A stretch of DNA of 64,000 bases from Mucilaginibacter saanensis (lineage in GTDB: Bacteria; Bacteroidota; Bacteroidia; Sphingobacteriales; Sphingobacteriaceae). The notes under the pieces were generated by a model. The model saw nothing but the letters and a program-made list of their open reading frames with translations, was not told where the DNA came from and ran no database searches. Every line of letters starts with the position of its first letter. Within the stretch, counting starts at the first letter, position 1. A program made the translations under genes and the position numbers. The stretch covers positions 124,001 to 188,000 of the forward strand of contig NZ_JACHBZ010000002.1 of assembly GCF_014200575.1 (NCBI RefSeq), in the 5' to 3' direction. Positions 11,442-22,000 of the stretch are shown here, piece after piece.

Positions 11442-13694
11442 ATGTTATCACGATTTGCAAAAACGGTGAGTTTTTTTGTTGCGGGTGCTTGTGGTTTAAT
11501 AAGTTCGTGTAAGCCCGATCCTCAAATAACCATGGCCGATTTGTTGCAGCAGCTTAAGAAGCGCAATTACAATCAGCAAAATATTTTTAGTTCTGATGCC
11601 CGGCTTGCCGCCTGCGATTCACTGCTAAAGGCCGATTCGCCGAACTACGACGTTCAATTATTGTCAAAAAAAGCGTTGTTTGAATTGCAGGAAGGTAATG
11701 AACAACAAGCTGTTGATATATATTCAAAAATATCAAAGTTGCCCCGTTACATGAACCCCGTAAATGTGATGCCCGATCAGGCTATTGCTTATATGCGTTT
11801 GGGTGAAAGGGCCAATTGCATGCTTGGCCATAACGGATCATCGTGCATATTCCCTATTAAAGGAGCAGGAATACATCAAATTCAAACAGGATCGCAAAAG
11901 GCTATCGAAACACTCCAAAATATTTTGAAAGGTAATTCGCAAGATACCCAGTCCCGATGGCTGTTAAATATAGCTTATATGACATTGGGTGGTTACCCGG
12001 CGCAAGTTCCCGCTCAATATTTGATCCCTAATTTAAATGCCAACGACGGCCCGTATAAAGTAAAGCCGTTTACTGATATAGCAGCAAACGTTGGTATTAA
12101 CCTGAATAGCCGCGCAGGGGGCTCCATAGCCGAGGATTTTGACGGTGACGGTTTTATAGACATTATTACAACCGGGATGGATCTTCAGGATCACATGCAT
12201 TACTTTCATAATAACGGCGACGGCACCTTTAGCGACCGAACCGCTCAAAGTGGTTTAAAAGATGTTGTTGGTGGCCTTAATGTTGAACAAACCGATTACA
12301 ATAACGATGGCCGGCCCGATGTTTTTGTAATGAGGGGCGGTTGGCTCAGGGATGGCTTTGGCAATCAGCCGTGTTCGCTGCTTAAAAACAACGGCAACGG
12401 CAGCTTTACCGATGTTACCATAGCAGCCGGTTTAAAATTCATGAGCCCTACGCAAACCGCTGTATGGGCTGATTTTAATAACGACGGCTGGCTTGATGTA
12501 TTTATTGGGATGGAAAGCCATGGCACAACCAACCCCCAAAACAACCATCCATCGGCACTTTACATGAATAATCATGATGGTACTTTTACCGAGATGGCGC
12601 AAAAGGTGCACTGCCAGATTAATGATTTTGTAAAAGGCGTAACGTCGGCCGATTACAACAATGATGGCTGGCCCGATATTTTTGTATCTACTATGAGCGG
12701 GAAGAAATATTTGTTGAAAAATAAGTGTTACGGAGGCAAAAATGTAAGCTTTGACGATGTTACCGATAAAGCCGGGATTGACATTAAGCAAAATACATTT
12801 ACAACCTGGTTTTATGACTACAATAATGACGGCTGGCCCGATATTTTGGCTGGTAGTTACAATTTTAGTAATTCCCTGGGTTATTATGCCGCGTTAGAGG
12901 CCTTAGGCACACCAGTGGCAGATAACGGGAATATTTTTCTTTTTAAAAATAACCGCGATGGCACATTTACAAATGTGACCCATAATGTAGGGTTGGATAA
13001 AGTTGTGTTTAGCATGGGAGGTAGTTTTGGAGATATTGATAATGACGGTTATCCCGACATGTATTTCGGAACCGGTAACCCTGATTTTAAGTCGCTTATA
13101 CCAAATAAACTCTTCAGAAATATAGGCGGCAAAAAATTTGCCGATGTAACCAGTTCATCACGCACCGGCAATTTGCAAAAAGGGCACGGTGTTTCATTTG
13201 CCGATTTTAGGAACAACGGCCTTCAGGATATTTTCATAGAAATGGGCGGGGCGTACATAGGCGATGCTTATAAAAGCGCGTTATACCTTAACCCCGGCCA
13301 AAATAATAACAATTGGATAGGCTTAAAACTGCTTGGTACAAAGGCAAACCGATCAGCAATTGGTTCACGAATCAAGCTCACTTTTAAAGAAAATGGTTTA
13401 CAACGCAGTGTTTTTAAAGATGTAAACTCCGGTGGCAGTTTTGGTTCATCTCCTCTGCGGCAAGAAATTGGCATAGGGCAGGCCAATAATATCGATGATA
13501 TTGAGATTAGATGGGCTGGCAGCGGCACGGTACAGCATTTGCACAATGTAAAGCCTAACCGGTTTTTGGAAATAACAGAAGATGGCAAAGTAACCCCACT
13601 CAATTTAAAGGCGCTGAAATTTAATGCCAATGGGCAGGCTATGCCAATGCAAATGGCTGGTATAACGATGAACAACAAAGATGTAGTGAAGTAA
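11442..13694 (+). CDS. VCBS/FG-GAP repeat lipoprotein with ASPIC/UnbV domain
   Basis: Predicted outer-membrane lipoprotein: signal peptide with lipobox LISSC. A helical region (about 28-190) is followed by at least six repeats carrying a calcium-loop-like DxDxDG core (DFDGDGFID, DYNNDGRPD, DFNNDGWLD, DYNNDGWPD twice, DIDNDGYPD) and a degenerate seventh. A C-terminal ASPIC/UnbV domain (about 620-720) contains GSRIKL and IEIRWAGSGTVQ. This is the CRTAC1-like layout. No enzymatic motif is visible. It follows GH95 after 227 bases and faces a second VCBS/ASPIC gene. A role in glycan capture at the cell surface is possible but unproven. Confidence 0.8.
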   Translation: MLSRFAKTVSFFVAGACGLISSCKPDPQITMADLLQQLKKRNYNQQNIFSSDARLAACDSLLKADSPNYDVQLLSKKALFELQEGNEQQAVDIYSKISKLPRYMNPVNVMPDQAIAYMRLGERANCMLGHNGSSCIFPIKGAGIHQIQTGSQKAIETLQNILKGNSQDTQSRWLLNIAYMTLGGYPAQVPAQYLIPNLNANDGPYKVKPFTDIAANVGINLNSRAGGSIAEDFDGDGFIDIITTGMDLQDHMHYFHNNGDGTFSDRTAQSGLKDVVGGLNVEQTDYNNDGRPDVFVMRGGWLRDGFGNQPCSLLKNNGNGSFTDVTIAAGLKFMSPTQTAVWADFNNDGWLDVFIGMESHGTTNPQNNHPSALYMNNHDGTFTEMAQKVHCQINDFVKGVTSADYNNDGWPDIFVSTMSGKKYLLKNKCYGGKNVSFDDVTDKAGIDIKQNTFTTWFYDYNNDGWPDILAGSYNFSNSLGYYAALEALGTPVADNGNIFLFKNNRDGTFTNVTHNVGLDKVVFSMGGSFGDIDNDGYPDMYFGTGNPDFKSLIPNKLFRNIGGKKFADVTSSSRTGNLQKGHGVSFADFRNNGLQDIFIEMGGAYIGDAYKSALYLNPGQNNNNWIGLKLLGTKANRSAIGSRIKLTFKENGLQRSVFKDVNSGGSFGSSPLRQEIGIGQANNIDDIEIRWAGSGTVQHLHNVKPNRFLEITEDGKVTPLNLKALKFNANGQAMPMQMAGITMNNKDVVK

Positions 13695-13721
13695 AAGATG
13701 TTGAACTAACTTCATTAAAAA

Positions 13722-13770
13722 AGGTGCAAATCTAAATCATCATAAAGGATGTTGATTTAGATTTGCACCT
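13722..13770. terminator. Strong hairpin between convergent VCBS genes
   Basis: Two perfect 18-base arms (13722..13739 and 13753..13770, AGGTGCAAATCTAAATCA and its complement) around a 13-base loop. On the minus strand the hairpin is followed by a run of T, so it ends the leftward transcript well. It probably works in both directions between the two convergent genes. Confidence 0.8.
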
Positions 13771-13802
13771 ATCGTTAAACAGCATTACAAAAACTCCCTA
13801 AG

Positions 13803-16800
13803 CTAAAATTTAACCAGCCTGGTTGTTCCCGAATAATTTTTTATTGATACCTGAGCCATTTTGTTATTAATAAGGATAAATCTGGAAGGTTGGGACAGAA
13901 ATGAACTGCCATAATAAAATTCCTGTTTGGTGCTGCTGCCATTTTTATAAGTGATAACAGCGCTTTGATCGTCATCATTCACCTTTAGCATTGATGTTTT
14001 GGCATTCAATTGAAAAATTCGCAGGGGCCCCAGGTGTTCGCTTGCTGCCAGCAGATAACTATTAGCCGCGCCCCTGAGTTTTACAAGCGCTTTTCCATCT
14101 CCGGGTAAATATGCACCGCTGTTTGCAGTAGATAACGGGCTAAACCCGCCCTTGCCATCTCCTTTTAACAATAACCCATTTAAAGCGTCATACCGGCCAA
14201 TTGAAACATCGGTGCCAAAATCATTTCCATTAATTGCTAAATCGAGGTTCCCGTCGGCATCAAAATCGTCGGTCACCATCCCGTTTAATGCCGAAACCTG
14301 CGCTTCAATAGGCAAGGGGATTATTGTAAATTTACTGTTGCCATCGTTTCTAAAGTAACATGATCTTAATTCAGTTGCTTTAAGCCGCAGCGCGTTTTTC
14401 ATTTGATCGGGACTTAGCAGATCCTGCATTGTAGCCTCGGCATACGAATGATAATTGGTGAATTTTGTACGTAAAGATATCATTTGCTTAAAAGCATCAT
14501 CCCTTACGTTTGCAGGATATTCTCGTTGTATGCCATCTTTGCCCGGAAGGAATAATGATGGAAATGCATCAAACCTGTTTCTTTTGTCGAAATCATTTGC
14601 GGTAATAAAAACCGGAAATTGGGCACTGGCCTGGTAAAGGGTGTTCATGCCCACATTTCCAACTACATAATCCGTCCTGCCTGTATGCCTGAAATCGCCC
14701 GCTACTATGGAGCTCCACCATCCGGGTTTATCGCCAGCGCCGCTTTTTGCTGTAACGTTTACAAATTTGCCGCCAATGTTTTTTAAGAAGGTTACCGGCA
14801 TCCATTCGCCCGCCAATATTAAATCTGTTTTACCATCGTTATCAAAATCACTAAAAAGCGCGTCGCATATCAAGCCGATTTTTTTTAGACCGGGAGCAAT
14901 TTCATCGGTTACATCTGTAAATTTTACCTTCCCGTTTTTGGTGTCATTTCTTAAAATGTAGCTGTTTACCGGTTCGGGGTATCGCCATGGTTCAACCCGG
15001 CCTGAAATAAACAAATCCAATTTGCCATCATTATTATAATCAAACGCCCGTACACATAACTTACTCTTAAAACACTCGGGCAACGCGCCTTTCGCGAGTG
15101 TGAAGTGGCCTTTGCCATCATTAATATACAGACGGTCCTGGTATACCGCATCATTTGCCGGCGCTTTATATCCACTACCCGTAATGAGTACATCGGGAAA
15201 TTTATCGCCATTAGAATCGAAGATGAGAATTCCGCCATCAAGATATGGATGGTCATATTTCTTTTCTGCTAAAAGACCTCTTTGTTTAAATGTGCCATCG
15301 CTTTGTTGTAAAAAAACCTGGGCCGGCGTGGTCAAATTGCCGCCAACAACAATATCATCCAAACCATCGCCGTTAATATCGCCGGCAGACAGTGCAGGGT
15401 TGTACTCCGATAGCTTATGCGGCAACAGCTTTTGAATGTTAAAATCCTTATAATCTGTGTCGCGATGAACATAATTAACCGCGCTTTTGCCCGTAATATT
15501 TGTAAATAGCGGCTTTTTTATAGGTACAGCATTCGCGAAACTATAGGCCCGATGGGCATCGTTAACGTTTGCATATAAGGTTTGATCTGCATTTACCTTT
15601 AAAAAGGTTTGTTTGTATTTGTTGGGCCATCTAACAACTACCGAATCAATAACTTTGCTTTTACCTAATCCAAAATGGGCTATGGGTTCAATACTGGATA
15701 GGTAACCCCTGTACGGATTGTTTTCGTATACCTGATGTAAACCATGCTGGTAATATATATCTACAAAAGTTCCAATACCCTGGCGGTTTTGATTTGGCCC
15801 TTTAAACTTCACTTTTAAATAGTGGTTTAAATTTCCATCGTCTTCTGCGCCGGTGTTTTTATAAATTAATGCCTCATCATTGATGTTATTAATTGCCAGA
15901 TCCATTTTGCCATCGTTATTTAAATCAGCGTACACGGCCCCGTTTGAAAAGGAAGGAATATCCATGCCCCAATTCGTGCTCACATCAGTAAATTGCACAC
16001 CATCCTGATTACGGAAAGCATAGTTATGGATTTTTACCGAGGGTATCTGTTTAAGAACCTCTTTCTTGGGTGTTATTAAAAACGCGTTGGATCTGTAAGC
16101 AATAAAATCATGATCTGTAATGTCGCGCGGATAGCCATTTGTAACAATGATATCGCGGTAACCATCATTATCAAAATCGGTTACCATGGGTGTCCAGCTC
16201 CAGTCTGTTTGTGACACACCACTTAAAAAGCCAATTTCACTAAACGTGGGGTCGCCGGGCTGGTTATTTTCTCCAACAGAGGGGCCTTGATTCAGTTGAA
16301 GTGTATTTCGAACGTATTGATATTGATAACCGTAATGGTCAAAATTCTGAATGGTTGTATAGCTGCTTGGCCCCGACATCATTTTTTTTCGGAAGTTATC
16401 AGCAGGGTTCATATCCAGTTCAAATATGTCGGCCAAGCCATCATTGTTAATATCTTCAATATCCTGGCCCATAGCGTTGAACGAGGTATGCTTAAAATAC
16501 GCTTTTGACTTATCAGTAAAAGTGCCATCGTGATTATTGATATACAATATGTTGTTCGACAAAAAGTCATTTGTAACATATATGTCTTTCCAGCCGTCGA
16601 GGTTAATATCGGCGATGGTTGCAGCATGTCCGTATCCTTCTATCTTAATCCCCGCGGCTAACGATACATCTTTGAAAACAGGATGTTTAAGTTTTGGGTC
16701 CCAGTCGTTCCGGTATAATCTTCCCATGCTTCTGCCGGTTCCGGTAATGTTTATAGGCCTGAATTGATTGGGGAACTCCGCTGGGTTAGGTTCATTTACG

Positions 16801-17366
16801 GTTAAATACATATCCAGATCGCCATCATTATCATAATCAAAGAAACTGGCCATGGTAGAAAACAGCTGAATGTCGAGGCCGTATTCATGCGCTTCTTCTT
16901 TGAACATGGGCACGCCATCTTTGCCAACCCCTTGGTTTACATAAAGTAGGTTTTGCCTTTTTTGGGCATCATTGGCAAAGGAATTACATACATAAATATC
17001 GGCCAGCCCATCGTTGTTGATGTCAATGATTGAAACCCCCTTGGCCCAGCGTCCTTTACCATCTACGCCCGCTTTTGCTGTAACATCCTCAAACCTGAAA
17101 TTTCCTTTGTTTAAATAAAGCTTATTGGGTACCATATTGCCCGCAAAGTAAACATCAGGTAAACCGTCGTTATTAAAATCGCCTATGCCTACGCCTCCGC
17201 CGTTATACACCGTGGCGTTATCAATCGGGTTAATGGAATCGTTTTCTGTAATTAAGTTATTAAACGTAACCCCCGAAACTGATGATGAAATCTGCTCAAA
17301 CAGCATGTGTTTTTTACATGAGCAAAGGGATATGGCTATAGTAAAACTTATCAGAAGTCTTTTCAT
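13803..17366 (-). CDS. Large VCBS/FG-GAP repeat lipoprotein with internal ASPIC/UnbV domain
   Basis: 1187-residue predicted lipoprotein (lipobox SLCSC, then KK). About twelve DxDxDG-type repeats are readable, for example DFNNDGLPD, DINNDGLAD, DYDNDGDLD, DINLDGWKD, DFDNDGYRD, DLNNDGKMD, DINGDGLDD, DYNNDGKLD, DFDNDGKTD and DFDADGNLD. An ASPIC/UnbV segment (about 520-610, FGLGKSKVIDSVVVRWPNK) splits them, which suggests two propellers. The gene follows susD on the same strand, in the position where many loci encode SusE/SusF-like surface glycan-binding lipoproteins. Its function is unknown; the operon position is the main clue. Confidence 0.82.
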   Translation of the reverse strand: MKRLLISFTIAISLCSCKKHMLFEQISSSVSGVTFNNLITENDSINPIDNATVYNGGGVGIGDFNNDGLPDVYFAGNMVPNKLYLNKGNFRFEDVTAKAGVDGKGRWAKGVSIIDINNDGLADIYVCNSFANDAQKRQNLLYVNQGVGKDGVPMFKEEAHEYGLDIQLFSTMASFFDYDNDGDLDMYLTVNEPNPAEFPNQFRPINITGTGRSMGRLYRNDWDPKLKHPVFKDVSLAAGIKIEGYGHAATIADINLDGWKDIYVTNDFLSNNILYINNHDGTFTDKSKAYFKHTSFNAMGQDIEDINNDGLADIFELDMNPADNFRKKMMSGPSSYTTIQNFDHYGYQYQYVRNTLQLNQGPSVGENNQPGDPTFSEIGFLSGVSQTDWSWTPMVTDFDNDGYRDIIVTNGYPRDITDHDFIAYRSNAFLITPKKEVLKQIPSVKIHNYAFRNQDGVQFTDVSTNWGMDIPSFSNGAVYADLNNDGKMDLAINNINDEALIYKNTGAEDDGNLNHYLKVKFKGPNQNRQGIGTFVDIYYQHGLHQVYENNPYRGYLSSIEPIAHFGLGKSKVIDSVVVRWPNKYKQTFLKVNADQTLYANVNDAHRAYSFANAVPIKKPLFTNITGKSAVNYVHRDTDYKDFNIQKLLPHKLSEYNPALSAGDINGDGLDDIVVGGNLTTPAQVFLQQSDGTFKQRGLLAEKKYDHPYLDGGILIFDSNGDKFPDVLITGSGYKAPANDAVYQDRLYINDGKGHFTLAKGALPECFKSKLCVRAFDYNNDGKLDLFISGRVEPWRYPEPVNSYILRNDTKNGKVKFTDVTDEIAPGLKKIGLICDALFSDFDNDGKTDLILAGEWMPVTFLKNIGGKFVNVTAKSGAGDKPGWWSSIVAGDFRHTGRTDYVVGNVGMNTLYQASAQFPVFITANDFDKRNRFDAFPSLFLPGKDGIQREYPANVRDDAFKQMISLRTKFTNYHSYAEATMQDLLSPDQMKNALRLKATELRSCYFRNDGNSKFTIIPLPIEAQVSALNGMVTDDFDADGNLDLAINGNDFGTDVSIGRYDALNGLLLKGDGKGGFSPLSTANSGAYLPGDGKALVKLRGAANSYLLAASEHLGPLRIFQLNAKTSMLKVNDDDQSAVITYKNGSSTKQEFYYGSSFLSQPSRFILINNKMAQVSIKNYSGTTRLVKF

Positions 17367-17390
17367 AATTTTACATAAAAATTAGAAAAA

Positions 17391-17416
17391 AGTAAGCGGC
17401 CTATAGGCCGCTTACT
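17391..17416 (-). terminator. Terminator-like hairpin between susD and the VCBS gene
   Basis: Perfect inverted repeat with 11-base arms (AGTAAGCGGCC / GGCCGCTTACT) and loop TATA. On the minus strand it is followed by a run of T. It lies after the susD stop codon and 24 bases before the VCBS start codon, so it would reduce read-through into the VCBS gene rather than close the whole operon. Confidence 0.75.
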
Positions 17417-17437
17417 TTAAAAATAGTTGCAAGTAAC

Positions 17438-18997
17438 TTAATAACCAGGGTTTTGGTGTCCGCTAACCAACGGATTGTTATCCAGTTCCGCTTGAGGTAT
17501 AGGTAATAATTCGTCCCTGTTAGCGTGGAAACCGGCAATAGGTTCTGTAGTGAAATATCCTTTTTTGCGCCATCTTAAAATATCAATATTACGTACTTCT
17601 TCATCGCCCAGTTCTACCATTCTTTCGTGCATTATGGCTTTAACTACATCTTTTTTTGACGTAACCGGAAATTGCGCTGTTGGGTAAGGGGGCATGGCAA
17701 CATCTGGTCTTGCACGTACCATATTAAGGTAGGCTACGGCCCCGGCAATGTCGCCTGTTTCATTGGCACATTCGGCAAGGTTAAGTAAAACTTCCGAATA
17801 GCGTATAATACGCTGGTTGTTGCCACCTGGGTGAAAGCTTGCTGTTGTCGCGCTTTCCTGGTAGATGATCATAAATTTACGCCAGCTGATTTTTTTGGTA
17901 ACACCGTTAAGTACAGACGAATTTCCGTTTTGATCGGCATCTGTTAATGTGCTTTGGCCATTATTATAAAGGTCGCCGGTTTGGTAAACGCTATATGAAA
18001 AACGAGGGTCTGTTTTTGCAGCACCCGTTGCCGTGCTTTCAAATTCATTCAGGTATTTGTTTGAAGGAATAAGATTTCTCCATGCAACCGGGCAGTATTC
18101 CTGGTTTCTAACCGTTGCCTGATCCTCAGTTGCACTTTCGCCGCCCCAGTTGTAACCATTAGTTCCTTTATCCACAAATACTACTTCAAAAATTGATTCC
18201 TGGTTAAATTCGGTTGCTAACTCAAAATTATCCAGGTAGCGGGGGGTTAAGGAGTAACCATTGGCCCCGCTTGTGGGTATTTTAAGCAAGGCAGCTTTAG
18301 CGCCCGCATAATCGCCTTGCTGCATTAATACCCTGCCCAGCATGGCGTTAGCAGCAGATGCTGTTGCCCGTCCTTTGTCTGTAGCTGATTTTTCGGGTAA
18401 CACCGCGGCAGCATCTGTAAGGTCCTGAACTATCTGCGCGTAAACAGCGCTGACAGTTGCCCGTGGTTTAAAGTCGGTAACGCTTTTAGGAACAGATGTT
18501 ACCAGTGGCACATCTCCCCACATGCTAACCAGGTCAAAATAAGCCCATGCACGCAAAAATTTTGCCTCGCCCACTGATTCTTTGGCGTCAGCCACGTTAT
18601 CGGTAACATTTGGGGCGTTATCTGTTACCACATTTGCCCTGAATATTACTGTGTACCAGCCGTTCCATACAGAATTCATAACAGAATTTGTAGGATCGTC
18701 GGTATTGTTGATAAGCTGCAGCCTTGGCGCTTCTAATTGGCCGCCGCCAGGTGATACTTCATCGCTCCTGGTATCGTGCAGGTAAAACCACTCACGTGAT
18801 ACAAGGTTGTTTTGGTGCATAACCGCATATATGGCGTTAACTCCCGACTTTAATTGCGCCGCCGTTTTATAATAATTGCCGGTAGTAAGGTTGTTGGGAT
18901 CAGACGTATTTAGCGCTGATTTTTTACATGACAATACAACCACCGTTATAGTTAATAAGATAACGGTTGACAATAAATAAATTTTTCCATGTTTCAT
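17438..18997 (-). CDS. SusD/RagB-type nutrient-binding outer-membrane lipoprotein
   Basis: 519-residue SusD homologue with lipobox VVLSC followed by KKS. Typical N-terminal text (YYKTAAQLKSGVNAIYAVM), helical repeat section with EAKFLRAWAYFDLVSMWGDVPLV, and C-terminal RMVELGDEEVRNIDILRWRKKGYF ... LLPIPQAELDNNPLVSGHQNPGY. SusD proteins cap the paired SusC barrel and bind the target glycan. It lies 21 bases downstream of the susC gene, and the pair probably imports xylan oligosaccharides given the facing enzyme operon. Confidence 0.93.
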   Translation of the reverse strand: MKHGKIYLLSTVILLTITVVVLSCKKSALNTSDPNNLTTGNYYKTAAQLKSGVNAIYAVMHQNNLVSREWFYLHDTRSDEVSPGGGQLEAPRLQLINNTDDPTNSVMNSVWNGWYTVIFRANVVTDNAPNVTDNVADAKESVGEAKFLRAWAYFDLVSMWGDVPLVTSVPKSVTDFKPRATVSAVYAQIVQDLTDAAAVLPEKSATDKGRATASAANAMLGRVLMQQGDYAGAKAALLKIPTSGANGYSLTPRYLDNFELATEFNQESIFEVVFVDKGTNGYNWGGESATEDQATVRNQEYCPVAWRNLIPSNKYLNEFESTATGAAKTDPRFSYSVYQTGDLYNNGQSTLTDADQNGNSSVLNGVTKKISWRKFMIIYQESATTASFHPGGNNQRIIRYSEVLLNLAECANETGDIAGAVAYLNMVRARPDVAMPPYPTAQFPVTSKKDVVKAIMHERMVELGDEEVRNIDILRWRKKGYFTTEPIAGFHANRDELLPIPQAELDNNPLVSGHQNPGY

Positions 18998-19018
18998 AAT
19001 ATACCTATTTGATGATTG

Positions 19019-22000
19019 TTAAAATGTTGCCTGTAAACCTACCTGAAGCACTCTTGGGGTTGGATATTGACCGTAATCTATACCATTTGTGAGTGTTCCG
19101 TTTTTAGAGCCGACCTCCGGATCAAGCCCCGTGTATTTTGTAATGGTGAACAGGTTTGTTGATGATAAATAAATCCTCACTTTGCTTACTAAATTGTTGC
19201 TTACTGTTTTAAGCCACGGCATTGGCAAATTGTAGCCCAGCTGAAGGTTTTTTAAACGAAGGTATGATCCGCTTTCTATCCAGCGCGATGAAGGCCTTAC
19301 ATTTGAGTTTGGATCTCCTGAAATGGCCCTCGGAACAATGGTGTTGGTGTTGGTGGGTGTCCAGGCTTTTAACACGTTTACATCCGAATTAAATAACCTC
19401 GACATACCTTCGGCAATAATTTTTTCGGCATTAAAAATTTTATTGCCATATACTCCCTGGAAAAATAAAGCGACGTCAAAATTTTTGTAGCTGGCCGAGT
19501 AATTTAATGAATAGGTAAACTTAGGTAGATAACTGCCCAGGTTAACCCTGTCGTTGGCATCAATTACGCCGTCGTGATTAACATCCTTGAATTTTAAATC
19601 GCCCGGTGCTGCAGCTGTTTGCGTGGCATGGCCGCTTACATCAGCCGCATTTTGGAATATACCTTCTACTACATAGCCGTAGAAATACTGGATAGGTTGA
19701 CCAACCGAAGTGTTGGTAAGTGGACCGCCACCACCAAAATCTGCATCGCCACCTGCTGTTATGGTACCGTTTGCGGCCCCGGTTAATGAAGTAACTTTAT
19801 TTCTGCTTAAACCAAACACGCCTGTTACATCGTATTTAAAATCGCCAGTGGTTTTATGGTAACCTGCGGTTAATTCCAAACCAGTGTTTTGCATCGAGCC
19901 AACATTTGCAAGTGGGGCCCCGACACCAAAGCTGGGTGGCACCGGTACAGTTAAGATCAGATTCTCAGTTTTTCTTTTATAAACCTCGGCCGATAGGGTA
20001 AATGCGTTTTGGAACAAGCCCAGGTCAAAACCAATGTTTGTTGATTTGGTTATTTCCCAGTGAAGGAAATAATTGCTCAATGCACTGTAATAAGATCCGT
20101 TACCAGAGTTAGCACCGGTTGCCAGGTTGTCAAACGGATAGGTTGTACCACCTGCAGAAACATTGGAAACGTAAGGGTAGTTTCCTAACACGGTGCCGTT
20201 TATACCGGTAACACCGTAACCTGCCCGTATTTTTAACTCGCTTATCGATTTAACGTCTTTCATGAAGCTTTCCTGGTCAACTTTCCAGCCGATGGAAGCC
20301 GCGGGGAAGTTTTCATACTTGTGACCTGGTGCCCAAACCGATAAGCCGTCGCGACGTATTGAACCAGAAATTAAATATTTCCCTTCAAAGTCGTAACCAA
20401 CCCTGGCTACTAATGACTGCAGTACGTTGGTACCGTAGGTGTAATTGGTAGTAGTGTTTGTAGCGTTGTTCAGCGTGCGTATTATGTTGTTATTTTGGTT
20501 GCCAAAAGAGTTTTGACTATCGCTGCGGTTGGTTTGCACCTCGTAAACCGCCAAAGCCGAAACGTGGTGTTTACTGGCGAAGGTATGATCGAAGGTAAGT
20601 TGTTGTGTATACAGCGTAGTTGTGCCGCTGTTGGTATTTTCGGTTATTGAGGCAAGCGGGTTGCTTGAAGTACCACCGTCATTATAAATAGGAGTGTATT
20701 GCTCTTGCCTGTTTGTTCCGTAATCAATACCGTATGTAGAATTGAATTTAAGCCATGGTGTAAACTTAACCGTTAAATAAGCGTTGCCGCGTATCCCTGC
20801 TCCAAAATTGCGGTTTTCGTTAATTAATGCCTGTTCTATCGGGTTTACCGGATCGGCACCGTCAAAGCTGCTCTGAGGGCCAAAAAAACCACCGGCATTG
20901 TTAGGGTTATAAACAGGTAAGTATGGCTGCATCCTTATTACGTTGGTAATAGGCGTTCTGTTGCCCGGGGGGATGCCAAAGCGTTGGCGGGTTTCAGAAA
21001 CATTAAAGGTTTCGCCAATTGTAATAAACTTATTTATATTATGTTCAGAATTTATCCGGAAGTTTTTGCGGCTAAAACTTGTTCCTACCGTAATACCATC
21101 CTGATCAAAATAACCGGCAGATGTAAATATCCTGGAGTTTTCATTTCCACCGCTTAATGAAACATCATGCTGCTGTACAACTCCCGTTCTGAAATAGGCG
21201 TCCTGCCAATCGGTATTGGTTTGAGCAAAGGTTTGTGAAGAGCCCGCGTAAATAGGCTGATTAAAGTTTGCCGGTTGCAAACGCGGAGGGATACCTATAC
21301 CGGCAGCTCCGTTTAATGCCCTTTCATATTGTAAATACTGGCTTGTATTTAAAAGGTCGTACGTTTTAGTAATTTTTTGAACGCCGGCGTATGAATCAAA
21401 ACTTACCGCAACTTTACCGTTAGAACCCTTTTTGGTTGTAATGATGATAACTCCGTTAGTTGCCCTTGAACCGTAAATGGCCGCGGCGCTTGCATCCTTA
21501 AGTACATCAACAGATTGGATATCCCTGGGATCGAGCCCGCCGATAGAACCCGGAAAACCGTCAATAATGTATAACGGATCGGCTCCATAACCTATCGAAC
21601 TTACACCACGTATCTGAACAATAGGCGCAGAACCCGGAGAGCCGTTGTTGGTTACAGTTAAGCCAGCTACCCGGCCTTGTAAGGCCTGATCTACACCGCC
21701 GACGGGTAACGCAGATATTGTTTTGCTGTTTACCGACGATACAGCGCCAGTTACGTTGGCACGCTTTTGCGTTCCGTAACCTACAACAACTACTTCATTT
21801 AATGATTTAGAATCGTTTCTTAACGATACGTTTATTACTGATTTGTTTGAAACTGCTACCTCGTTTGAAGCATATCCTATAAAACTAAAAACAAGTATGG
21901 CCTGGTCATTAGGTACCTCAATGCGGTACGCGCCGTTAACATCTGTTCCTGCCACGGTAGTGGTGCCTTTTAACGTAACTGTTACGCCTGGCAGCGCTAA

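Noticed and set aside
13268..13678. A 136-codon minus-strand frame inside the VCBS gene
   Set aside because: It is antisense to a well-supported repeat protein, has no family text, and arises from the repeat codon pattern.
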